From: Actinomycetales bacterium
GTDB taxonomy: Bacteria; Actinomycetota; Actinomycetes; S36-B12
Reading direction: 5' to 3'
Assembly (NCBI GenBank): GCA_016125355.1
Contig: WGLX01000022.1
Coordinates: forward strand, 1-64,000
DNA length: 64,000 bases
Each line of letters starts with the position of its first letter. Positions within the stretch are counted from its first letter, which is position 1. Positions 17,748 to 25,593 of the stretch are shown one piece after another. The notes below the pieces were generated by a model, which was not told the DNA's origin, did not search any database, and saw only the letters and a program-made list of their open reading frames with translations. The position numbers were made by a program, and so were the translations under genes.

Positions 17748-18702
17748 GGATGACGCCTGCTCCTTGGCTGCTGATCCGGAAGCCGAGTCGCTTCGGGAAC
17801 TGAACGGCGAACCGCTCATGGGCCTCGGCGGGGACATAGAACGCCAGGTACCCACTGCCACCGGCCCCCAGTAGTTTCCCACCCGTCGCCCCAGCACCCA
17901 TCCCCCGGGTGTAGAGGTCGTCGACCTCGGCGTTGGAGACCCCCTCCGCGACCTCGCGCTTGAGCTGCCAGGCCTCGTCCAGCAGCGGTCCGAGCCCATC
18001 GAGGTCCGACAGCAGGAGGCGCCGACCCTGCTCCACGAGACCCACCATGCGACGGGTGACGTCCTCACCGCGGGACCCGGACGTGACGCCGCCGCCCTGC
18101 CGTGCCAGCAGCTCGCTGGCGCTTCGTGGACGGCCGACCGGGACGAGGTGGAGGTTCGATTCCAGCGCTGCGATATCGACGGCTCCCAGGCCGATCGACT
18201 CGACCTGGACCTCCCCGCCCGAGAAGCGGATCAGGTTCACGCCGCCCAGCGCGCTCGCCCACTGGTCCTGGTAGCCGATCGGCTCCTTGAGCACCTCGAT
18301 CTCGATCTCGCACGCCTCGCGGGCAAGGTCCACCGGACTCGTCGGAATCCCGCACAGGTGTCGGACGAAGGCCAGGAACGCCACGGTGAAGGACGATGAC
18401 GACCCCATGCCCGTCCCGGCCGGGACATCGGACATGACGGCGATGTCGATGTCCGTGACCCCGTAGCGGTCGAGCACCACGCGGGCGATCGGATGCTGCA
18501 GCTCGCGGGCAGCGTCGACATCCTCGCTCCTGGAGTACTTCAACAGGATTCCCGCCCGATGCGTGAACGGGTGGCCCACGACGTACACGCGCCGGTCGAT
18601 GGCGAAGGACAGGACCGCGCCCTCGTTCGACTCGAGGAAGGCCGGCAGGTCGGAGCCGCCGCCGAAGAGGCTCACCCGCAAGGGGCCCTGCGCGATCAGC
18701 AC
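17737..18702 (-). CDS. hddA: GHMP-family sugar kinase, D-glycero-D-manno-heptose 7-phosphate kinase-like
   Basis: GHMP kinase of 321 residues that phosphorylates heptose 7-phosphate at C1 (alpha, GDP-heptose branch) in characterised relatives. Seen: the N-terminal PLRVSLFGGGSDLPAF (7-22), typical of HddA; the ATP-binding motif DVPAGTGMGSSSS (about 91-104); and the C-terminal GGKLLGAGGSGYLAFY. The start is GTG at 18702, which overlaps the stop of the nucleotidyltransferase-phosphatase gene by 7 nt; the upstream extension has no homology-like character. Fucokinase/L-fucose-1-phosphate families look similar, but the operon supports the heptose assignment. Confidence 0.87.
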   Translation of the reverse strand: MLIAQGPLRVSLFGGGSDLPAFLESNEGAVLSFAIDRRVYVVGHPFTHRAGILLKYSRSEDVDAARELQHPIARVVLDRYGVTDIDIAVMSDVPAGTGMGSSSSFTVAFLAFVRHLCGIPTSPVDLAREACEIEIEVLKEPIGYQDQWASALGGVNLIRFSGGEVQVESIGLGAVDIAALESNLHLVPVGRPRSASELLARQGGGVTSGSRGEDVTRRMVGLVEQGRRLLLSDLDGLGPLLDEAWQLKREVAEGVSNAEVDDLYTRGMGAGATGGKLLGAGGSGYLAFYVPAEAHERFAVQFPKRLGFRISSQGAGVIHES

Positions 18703-19970
18703 CTGACGACCTCGATTCCCCGGCGGATGGCATCGGCTGCCACTGGATAGCAGTCTTCCGCATCGTCCACGTCGCACAGCGCGCTGACATGCACGAACCG
18801 CATCCCCGCGCCGCGGGCGAACCCGCGATCGCGGTCCGTGTCACCGACCATGGCGGATCTCCCAAGGTCGATGTGGTGGCGGGATGCAGCCACCCTCGCG
18901 AGATCGATGTCCGGCTTGCGGCACTCGCAGCTGCGCTTCAGCTCGGGCACCTCCCCGACGAACCCGCTGTCGGGGTGATGCGGGCAGAAGAGGTAGTCGT
19001 CGACAAAGGCGCCCTCGGCGCCCAGCAGCCGGTCCATCCGGGCTCGGACCCGCTGGTGGTCCTCGAAGCTCATGAAGCCCTTGGCGAGACCCGGCTGGTT
19101 GGTGACCACGATCACCGGGACCCCCGCCCTGTTCGCCTCGCGGATGGCAGCGGCCACCCCAGGAAGAAGGACGTAGCCCTCAGGCCCGTAGAACTCGGGT
19201 TCGGCGGGGTTGATCACGCCGTCCCGATCGAGGAACAGGCCCGGCCGGGCAGTCAGCTGGCCGCGCCGCGCGAATGCACCACTGTCCACGTCGGCTCGCG
19301 CAGACACCAGCCGATCCGGCGTGCCCGTGTCCTTCAGGTAGTGACTGCTGACGAAGGCGAACAGGTCGCCCTCGCGCGCCGCCTGGGGCAGGATGTCCGA
19401 CCCCACGTCGCGGAGGTGGCCGTATCGCGAGAGAGCGTCGCGCGTGATCGCGAACAGCCCCGCGGAGGACATGTTCGGTACGTGGTCCCGTGATTCCGAC
19501 TTCGGCACGACCAACACCCGTCCGTCGTGGCTCGAGAAGGCGGCGTCGCTGTCCTCCGGGTGCGTGCTCGGGTGGACGACCACGGCTACGCCGACCCCGG
19601 AAGCCCGCCAGTCGTCGAGGAGGTGCTGGACGGGCATGGCCATGAGGATGTCGCCCAGGATGACGAGGAACTCGTCGGCGTCCGTGTGCTCTGCGGCCAG
19701 CCGGAGTGCCGCAACCGTGCCCTCCTGCCGTTCCTCATGGATCACGCGGACCGCTGCCACCTCGGAGGCCAGATCGTCGCACAGCTCCTGAACCTGGTCG
19801 CCAAGGTGGCCCGCGACGACGAGTGCCTCGTCGATCTCCGAGGGTTCGAGGAGCCGCAAATGCCAGGCCATGAGCGACTCACCAGCGACTTCCTGGGCCA
19901 ACTTCGCTCGTCCGGGATCGGCCGATCGGGTGCCCTTGCCACCCGCCAGGACCACCGCGACAGCCTTCAC
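18696..19970 (-). CDS. bifunctional nucleotidyltransferase / heptose-bisphosphate 7-phosphatase (HddC-GmhB fusion)
   Basis: Two heptose-pathway enzymes in one 424-residue chain. Residues 1-235 are a sugar-1-phosphate nucleotidyltransferase (AVAVVLAGGKGTR at 4-16, VILGDILM near 103-110), expected to make GDP- or another NDP-heptose. Residues 243-424 are a HAD phosphatase of the GmhB type: LFLDRDGVIN (246-254), VIVVTNQPGLAKG, the zinc site CPHHP with CECRKP, and MVGDTDRDRGFA. GTG at 19970 gives a 4-nt GTGA overlap with the epimerase stop; ATG at 19982 is possible. Separate hddC and gmhB genes are the common arrangement, so the fusion is notable. Stop overlaps the kinase start. Confidence 0.9.
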   Translation of the reverse strand: MKAVAVVLAGGKGTRSADPGRAKLAQEVAGESLMAWHLRLLEPSEIDEALVVAGHLGDQVQELCDDLASEVAAVRVIHEERQEGTVAALRLAAEHTDADEFLVILGDILMAMPVQHLLDDWRASGVGVAVVVHPSTHPEDSDAAFSSHDGRVLVVPKSESRDHVPNMSSAGLFAITRDALSRYGHLRDVGSDILPQAAREGDLFAFVSSHYLKDTGTPDRLVSARADVDSGAFARRGQLTARPGLFLDRDGVINPAEPEFYGPEGYVLLPGVAAAIREANRAGVPVIVVTNQPGLAKGFMSFEDHQRVRARMDRLLGAEGAFVDDYLFCPHHPDSGFVGEVPELKRSCECRKPDIDLARVAASRHHIDLGRSAMVGDTDRDRGFARGAGMRFVHVSALCDVDDAEDCYPVAADAIRRGIEVVRC

Positions 19971-20896
19971 GAAGGCGCCCACTCCCTGGCCAGATCCTCG
20001 GCCGCCCGCCGGACCGCTGCCCGCGACGTGGTCTCGATGGTGAACCCAGCCTGCCGCATGGTCGAGGTGTCGAACTCGTAGCGCGGCACATCACCTGGCC
20101 AGCCAAAGGGCGAGTCCTGGTAGCTCACGGCAGGGGTGGCGCCGATCGCGGAGCACACCTCCGTGACGATGCCCTTGACGTCGATGAGGTCCGGAGGCCC
20201 GATGTTCACCCGGGTGATGCCTCTTTCGGCACGGGACAGGAAGTACTCGATGCCGTCGATGAGCTCGGCAACGTGGACGTAGGGCTTGGTCTGGTTCCCA
20301 TCGCCGAGGACGTCGAGGCGACTCGGGTCGCTCCGCAGTTTGCGCACGAAGTCGAACACCACGCCGTGCGTGGCGAGCGGCCCGACCACGTTGGGGAAAC
20401 GGACCATCAGGATCGGCAGGTCAGGGCGTTGAGCGGCCAGCGATTCGAGGACGTACTCACTGGCCAGCTTCGCCTTGCCGTACCAGCTGACCGGTTCGGG
20501 GAGAGCCTCCGACTCCTCGGCCAGTGGCGCGTTCGAGACGCCGAAGATCGCCGATGACGAAGCAAAGACGAGGCGGCGCACCGGTACGCGCGCCACCGCC
20601 GCCCTGACCGCCAGCGTAGTCATCAGCGTGTCGCCGAAGTCGAGACTGGCGTCGGCGACGCCCGCTGAGATGTCGCTGTTGGCGGCGAGGTGGTACAGGG
20701 TCTCGGGTCGGACGTCGGAGAGCACCTCGCGGACGAGCTCGGCGTCCTGCGCATCGCCCTGGACGAACCGTCCCGCGAACGAGTGGGTGGCATCCTTGAC
20801 ACGATCCAGAACGACGACCTCCCGGCCCTGATCAACAAGCCGGCGCGCGAGGTTGCGCCCCACGAATCCGGAGCCACCGATGATGAGGTCGGGCAC
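19967..20896 (-). CDS. NAD-dependent sugar epimerase/dehydratase (extended SDR)
   Basis: Extended SDR of 309 residues. Rossmann motif GGSGFVGRNL (7-16), VFASSSAIFG with the catalytic Ser region, and WYGKAK with the catalytic Tyr and Lys. SGFVG at the N-terminus and SWYGKAK resemble NAD-sugar epimerases more than GDP-mannose dehydratases. As the first gene of the operon with heptose enzymes, it may epimerise or dehydrate the activated heptose; no direct evidence. GTG at 20896 has no ribosome binding site but stands 6 nt behind TAGGCT with a TTGGAC -35, giving a leaderless promoter for the whole operon. Confidence 0.85.
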   Translation of the reverse strand: MPDLIIGGSGFVGRNLARRLVDQGREVVVLDRVKDATHSFAGRFVQGDAQDAELVREVLSDVRPETLYHLAANSDISAGVADASLDFGDTLMTTLAVRAAVARVPVRRLVFASSSAIFGVSNAPLAEESEALPEPVSWYGKAKLASEYVLESLAAQRPDLPILMVRFPNVVGPLATHGVVFDFVRKLRSDPSRLDVLGDGNQTKPYVHVAELIDGIEYFLSRAERGITRVNIGPPDLIDVKGIVTEVCSAIGATPAVSYQDSPFGWPGDVPRYEFDTSTMRQAGFTIETTSRAAVRRAAEDLAREWAPS

Positions 20897-20902
20897 GGAC
20901 AG

Positions 20903-20930
20903 AGCCTACCCAGTGCTGTAGCGGGTCCAA
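20903..20930 (-). promoter_or_regulatory. promoter of the heptose operon (TTGGAC, 16 nt, TAGGCT), leaderless
   Basis: On the minus strand, TTGGAC (20925-20930) is followed by 16 nt, TAGGCT (20903-20908), 6 nt and GTG 20896. This is the most complete promoter in the window and would drive eight genes down to 11537. Confidence 0.6.
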
Positions 20931-21006
20931 CCGACGCCGAACACTCCAGCGTGGTTCGGCGCGGCCATGGGGCGCGTCAGACTGACCTAGGAGCCGACGC
21001 CAACGG

Positions 21007-22482
21007 TCACGAGACCGTCGGTTGGACGCTCGACTGGGATGACTTCACGCAGACCCTGATGCCGTCGGCGTCGGTGCACCGGTAGTAGCGCGTGAGGATG
21101 TCTTCCACGCCGTCGAGGTAGGAGTTCCACGCCGTGGCGCCGCTGACTGGCCGGGCGTCTCGGTCGACCAGAATCACCTGCGCGCCCGGCAAGCATCGCA
21201 ATGACTCGGATAACAGGCTCTCGGAGTCGTAGAACGCCTGGAAGAAGCGCCGGCAGGCCAGGCTCCAGTCACGCAGGCCACGCGCGCTTCCGTCGTCATC
21301 AGCCTGACCGACCCGTGCATAGGAGGACGGAGGACCGGTGCCTGCGATCAGGCGTGACTGGTCAGGCTCCATGGTCTGCAGGTTGATCTGGGCGCGCGCA
21401 TACTCGATGGGGGTGGTGTAGATCGACGGTGATGGCGCACCAGCCAGGAGCCAGGTGCCTCCGGCGAGGGCCGCGATGAGGAGTGGCGTGAACCGACCGC
21501 GGGCATCCGATAGGGCACCACCGACGATGACAAGCGACAGCAGAAGCGAAGGGGTGAGCACCAGGGCGTGGTGGATCCACAGTCCGGTCAGTGACAGGAC
21601 ACCCACCCCGGCAGTCATAGTCCCTATCCAGAACCACAGCAGTTCGCGTTGAGCACTCCCTGGCTGTCGCAGAGGGCTGTTCCTCCACAGGAGCCCGAGG
21701 CCCACAAGGAGCAGCGAACCGACGAGGGAGAGTGCCACACGAGCGTCCAGCACATTGCGCAGGTGCTGGAACAATCCGCCGATGACAGTCAGGTCCTGAA
21801 CATCGTTCGCGTAAGCGGCATTCCCACTCAGGGTCTCCAAGTACGGGAGCAGTTCACCTCGCACCGCGAGCAGGGCCACTACTCCTGCGCCCGCACCCGC
21901 CGCCGCTGCGCCACCCAGAAGCACACCTCGCCAATCGCGCCTCACAACGACGGCAATGAGCAGTACCACCACTCCTATGGGGAGCATGATGAGCTTGTAG
22001 AAGGCAAGCACCCCGAGCAGCAGGCCGCCTACCACCCAGCGGGCACGTAGTGCCACCGCGGCCACCCAGAGAACGAGGGCAATACCGGGCAACTCGCTCA
22101 CTCCGGCGTAGAACGGCCACCCCGTGATGATCCACGGGCTGCAGGCGAGCCCGATCACCACCGCGACGCGGAGCCGGATTCCCACCCCGCGGGCTATCCA
22201 GACAACCGCGAGGGACGCCGCGGCGAGCGTCATCACCTCAAGCAGCCAGGCTCCAAAGGGGGTCGGGTATCGAAACACGGCCAGCAGGTAGTGGAACAGC
22301 GGATCCTTGTTCTCGAATACGTCGACGTAGAGCCTGTCGCCGGCCAGGAGCCTCTCACTGACACTTACGTACAGGCCGAAGTCCCCGACGGGGATCGGGA
22401 GAGAGCGAAAAACCGCCACGACCCACGTGCAGAAGACGATCAGCGTCGGGACTGGACCCACTTCCCTCAGAAAGCTGCGCAA
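21007..22482 (-). CDS. polytopic membrane protein, GT-C-like glycosyltransferase candidate
   Basis: An integral membrane protein of up to 491 residues with about ten hydrophobic helices (10-350) and a soluble C-terminal tail of about 120 residues. The first extracellular loop has an acidic pattern VGDFGLYVSV followed by ENKDPLFHYLL, the arrangement found in GT-C enzymes that use polyprenyl-phosphate sugars. The reading begins at TTG 22482, only 2 nt after GGAGG, so the true start may be GTG seven codons later. It is not visibly linked to the heptose operon, which has its own promoter 110 bp downstream. Function beyond a membrane glycan role is unknown. Confidence 0.7.
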   Translation of the reverse strand: MRSFLREVGPVPTLIVFCTWVVAVFRSLPIPVGDFGLYVSVSERLLAGDRLYVDVFENKDPLFHYLLAVFRYPTPFGAWLLEVMTLAAASLAVVWIARGVGIRLRVAVVIGLACSPWIITGWPFYAGVSELPGIALVLWVAAVALRARWVVGGLLLGVLAFYKLIMLPIGVVVLLIAVVVRRDWRGVLLGGAAAAGAGAGVVALLAVRGELLPYLETLSGNAAYANDVQDLTVIGGLFQHLRNVLDARVALSLVGSLLLVGLGLLWRNSPLRQPGSAQRELLWFWIGTMTAGVGVLSLTGLWIHHALVLTPSLLLSLVIVGGALSDARGRFTPLLIAALAGGTWLLAGAPSPSIYTTPIEYARAQINLQTMEPDQSRLIAGTGPPSSYARVGQADDDGSARGLRDWSLACRRFFQAFYDSESLLSESLRCLPGAQVILVDRDARPVSGATAWNSYLDGVEDILTRYYRCTDADGIRVCVKSSQSSVQPTVS

Positions 22483-22614
22483 GACCTCCGCTCCTCACCG
22501 TCACCGTCACCGACAGTCCCGGGGGACTCTCTCGACCACTGACCAGACCCTAGGCTCCCACGAGTGTCTGCGTGCCAATGACCACTTGCTCGACCCGTGC
22601 GAGAGAATCCCCTC

Positions 22615-23454
22615 ATGCCGCACTCGGTCTCGATTCAGATCTGCGCCCTCAACGAGGAGGCAAACATCGCCGAATGCCTGAGCGCGGTCGTTGCGAACCA
22701 ACCCGAGGAGATCGTGATCATCGACGGCGGTTCCTCGGACCGCACGGTGGAGATCGCGCGCGAGTTCGGTGCCCGTGTCATCGAGGCAGGCCGCCTCGGC
22801 CTCGGACCCTCCCGGCAGCTGGGCTACCGATCGACCAGTTGCCGCTACTCGGCCTTCGTCGACGCCGATGACCGGCTGGCTCCGGACTGGACGGACATCA
22901 TGATCGAGGAGCTGGAGGCCGGCGGCTACGCCGCCCTCCAGAGTTCTCTGCGCGCGGTTCAGACCGGAAGCTGGTGGAGCAGGGGCTGGAACCAGTACTT
23001 CATCGAAAGCGTGCGTCCCACTGCAGACACCACCATGGTGGGGCGACCAGCGCTCTTCCTCACGTCGGCCCTGCTCCAGAACGACGAGGACCTGATATCG
23101 CTGGACGAGGACACGCACCTGTCCCGACGTTTCGAGCTCCAAGGGCTACGACAGGGCATCGGGACCGCCATCGCCTACCGGCACGTCGAGGATTCGTGGC
23201 CGCTGAACCGCAGGAAGTGGCAGTCGTACGGACGTGGCTACCGTGGCTTCGTCAATGAGCATCCCAGCCGTCGCAATGCGCTTATCCGTCACATGGCCCT
23301 GACCATCCCGATCTCGCGGTCCTGGCGCCCCGTCAAGCGTGGCCATATCGATCAACCCGCCTTCGGGCTGTTGATGGCCGCCTCCATCGGCATCGGATGG
23401 CTCCAGGGGCCAGGCTCGCTGGAGACGCCCAAGGCCGCGAATCGTGACAGCTGA
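22615..23454 (+). CDS. family 2 glycosyltransferase
   Basis: Inverting GT-A enzyme, 279 residues from ATG 22615. Motifs: SIQICALNEEANIAEC, VIIDGGSSDRT, and FVDADDRLAPDW, the DxD metal site (about 82-93). ALQSSLRAVQTGSWW and HLSRRFELQG fill the acceptor region. A GTG at 22597 would add six residues, but ATG has GAGAAT 6 nt upstream, a weaker version of the leaderless pattern seen elsewhere. The last 11 nt overlap the next membrane-protein gene, so the pair is cotranscribed. The specific sugar is unknown. Confidence 0.87.
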   Translation: MPHSVSIQICALNEEANIAECLSAVVANQPEEIVIIDGGSSDRTVEIAREFGARVIEAGRLGLGPSRQLGYRSTSCRYSAFVDADDRLAPDWTDIMIEELEAGGYAALQSSLRAVQTGSWWSRGWNQYFIESVRPTADTTMVGRPALFLTSALLQNDEDLISLDEDTHLSRRFELQGLRQGIGTAIAYRHVEDSWPLNRRKWQSYGRGYRGFVNEHPSRRNALIRHMALTIPISRSWRPVKRGHIDQPAFGLLMAASIGIGWLQGPGSLETPKAANRDS

Positions 23455-24649
23455 CGCCCGCAACGTCCCGCACCCCGTAGCTGAGTCGGGTCCTCAATCC
23501 GTCAGTCGTGGCCGGGCCCTGCCGGTGATCGCCATCGTCGTCGTTGTCGCTGAGCTTCTTCTGCTCGCCACGTCGTACGCGCGGGTCATCGGGTCGGGCG
23601 GTGAGGCGTGGCAGACCGGCGATTGGCTCATCAATTACGCCGGAGGGATCGTCCGGCGAGGTTTCGTGGGGTGGCTGATCTGGCTGCCCAACGGAAGTGT
23701 GCCGGTCCTCCCCCTGACGTACGTGATCCAGATTGGGCTTCTCGCGGCGTTCTGCTCCATCGGATTCGTCCTGTTCTGGAGGACGAGTCGCACCGCGCCG
23801 TGGTTCATGGTCGCCTTGTCTCCCGCCTTCCTACTCTTCCCGTTCCTGTCGCCTGAGGGTGGCCTGCGAAAGGAACTTCTCGCGCTCACGGCCATCGGGA
23901 TCATGGCGATGGCCGTTCGGTTCGGCTGGCCCGTGTTCGCCGTGATCCCGGCCATCGCGCTATTCCTACTGTCCGCCCTCGCACATGAGGCCATGGCGCT
24001 CACCCTGCCCGGCGTTATCGCTCTGCTGCTGCTCGGTCAGCGCCGCCTGGGGTGGTCTCGACGGGCCGTCGCTGCACTCCTCGCAACCGCATCCATCGGC
24101 AGCCTGGCCGCCCTCGCGTGGGGGATCCTGCACCCCGCCGACGCGACCCAGGTCGCGCAGATCTGCGACTCCTGGGTCAGCGGGGGCCTGGACCAGAGGC
24201 TCTGCCGGGGATCATTGGACTACCTGGACACGAGTGCCCTCGAGGCGATCCGCCAGACCATCTCCATGTACCCGTCGTACTTCGCGCTCGTCCCCCTCAT
24301 GGTCCTGTCCCTCGTCCCCTTCTACGCCCTGGGTGCCCCGCGACGCGTCTGGTTGCTCATGGCGGCCATATCAATCACCCTCACACCGCTCTTCGTTGTC
24401 GGCGTCGACTACGGCCGATGGGTCTTCATCATCACCTCGATCTCCTCCCTCTACTGCCTGGCCGATCCCTTCGCCTCAGACTTCCGGCCACGTTCGGTCC
24501 CGGTGTGGATGGCGCTCCTGTTCGTGGGGCTGTGGTCGATTCCCTACACGGGCGCTACTACGGACTCGTCGTTGCTCATGCAGGTCGCGAAGCCGACCTA
24601 CCAATTGATCGCCGAGCGATCCGCGGAGTTGCTCTCGGGGCGACTCTGA
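23444..24649 (+). CDS. polytopic membrane protein of a glycan locus
   Basis: A 401-residue integral membrane protein with about nine to eleven predicted helices between residues 27 and 385. Notable loops are GDWLINYAGGIVRRGFVGWL near the N-terminus, LSPEGGLRKELLAL, and SALAHEAMALTLPG, which look like conserved polar sites in membrane glycosyltransferase or polymerase-type proteins. The GTG start lies inside the end of the GT2 gene (11-nt overlap). A role as a Wzy-like polymerase or GT-C enzyme is only a guess; no named family was recognised. It converges with the GT25-like gene 21 nt downstream. Confidence 0.65.
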   Translation: MTADARNVPHPVAESGPQSVSRGRALPVIAIVVVVAELLLLATSYARVIGSGGEAWQTGDWLINYAGGIVRRGFVGWLIWLPNGSVPVLPLTYVIQIGLLAAFCSIGFVLFWRTSRTAPWFMVALSPAFLLFPFLSPEGGLRKELLALTAIGIMAMAVRFGWPVFAVIPAIALFLLSALAHEAMALTLPGVIALLLLGQRRLGWSRRAVAALLATASIGSLAALAWGILHPADATQVAQICDSWVSGGLDQRLCRGSLDYLDTSALEAIRQTISMYPSYFALVPLMVLSLVPFYALGAPRRVWLLMAAISITLTPLFVVGVDYGRWVFIITSISSLYCLADPFASDFRPRSVPVWMALLFVGLWSIPYTGATTDSSLLMQVAKPTYQLIAERSAELLSGRL

Positions 24650-24670
24650 ACCGTCGCCCGGCCCTGGCCG

Positions 24671-25570
24671 TTACCGTAGGACGTTCGGGACGCCAGAACG
24701 CTGCGCTATCGGTGCCGGTGAGACGACCCAGCAGGCTCCTGGAAGCACGTCCTTCGCCATCCTCATCAGGGCCTCATTCACCTTGAAGTCGATGGGGATC
24801 ACCGGCGAGAGCGGGATGTCCCTCATCGTCGCCGTCACCTGCTCGAGGAAATCTCGGTGGTAGAGAACGGCACAGACCGTGTTCGTGACCGGTCGTGCGG
24901 CCTGGAACAGACGCCAGCCGCTCCCCGGCAGGGCCTCCTCCGTCAGGAGGTGCTCGATCCCGAGCTGGCGGGGGGTGAAGGACTCCGAGAGGTTCATCGT
25001 CTGTGGTCGCCCTACCTCCTCCGCGGAGTCGAGGAACGACGTCAGGTGCTGGGCGAATGCTGGGACATCGTCGACCCAGGCGTCGTCCTCAAGGAGAACT
25101 GCCCATGTGGCATCGGAGCGCACCGCCAACTCCATGAGGCGCATGTGCGCCAGTTCGATGTTCGCCAGCCGCCGGACCATACGGACTCCGGCATCGGCAT
25201 CCTGCCCGCTGCTGCGCCACGGTGGCGCGAGCTTGAGCCGCCGCCATACCCGGCGGACCGTCAGAAGTGCCCTCCCGTCGGCGCCGAGGGGGGCGCCGCG
25301 CACGTAGGCGCGCCATCGGCCCTCGACTGCGAGTTCCGCGTCGATCGATGCTCGAACCTCAGCCGGCGTGATCACGAGGACCTCGGGGGACCACAGATTC
25401 TCCGCGACCACGGCGACCTCTACCGAGCGACCGAGGCCGACAAGGGCGCTCTCCAGGGACCGGATCAGCCCCCCTTCCCCCGCCGCCTCGGGGAACCGCG
25501 AGGCAGGGTGGGTCACGAGGCCCAGGAAGACGTCAGAAGGCACAGGCACCGCTCTGTAGGGATGGAGCAC
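24671..25570 (-). CDS. family 25-like glycosyltransferase
   Basis: Probable GT25-type enzyme of 299 residues. WAVLLEDDAWVDDVPAF (about 165-181) is the family's acidic metal-binding motif; ELAHMRLMELAVRSDA before it matches the helix that usually precedes it, and SPVIPIDFKVNEALM takes the place of the conserved C-terminal D-W region. It starts at GTG 25570 with only 23 bp to the divergent ABC gene. A second GT25-like protein is at 6747-7634, but the two are not close copies. Donor and acceptor are unknown. Confidence 0.72.
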   Translation of the reverse strand: MLHPYRAVPVPSDVFLGLVTHPASRFPEAAGEGGLIRSLESALVGLGRSVEVAVVAENLWSPEVLVITPAEVRASIDAELAVEGRWRAYVRGAPLGADGRALLTVRRVWRRLKLAPPWRSSGQDADAGVRMVRRLANIELAHMRLMELAVRSDATWAVLLEDDAWVDDVPAFAQHLTSFLDSAEEVGRPQTMNLSESFTPRQLGIEHLLTEEALPGSGWRLFQAARPVTNTVCAVLYHRDFLEQVTATMRDIPLSPVIPIDFKVNEALMRMAKDVLPGACWVVSPAPIAQRSGVPNVLR

Positions 25571-25581
25571 GCGGACGCCAG

Positions 25582-25587
25582 TAGATT
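25582..25587 (+). promoter_or_regulatory. -10 box TAGATT, leaderless start of the second PglK-like gene
   Basis: TAGATT, 6 nt, then GTG 25594. It lies in the 23-bp gap to the divergent GT25-like gene. No convincing -35 and no ribosome binding site. Confidence 0.55.
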
Positions 25588-25593
25588 AGCCAT

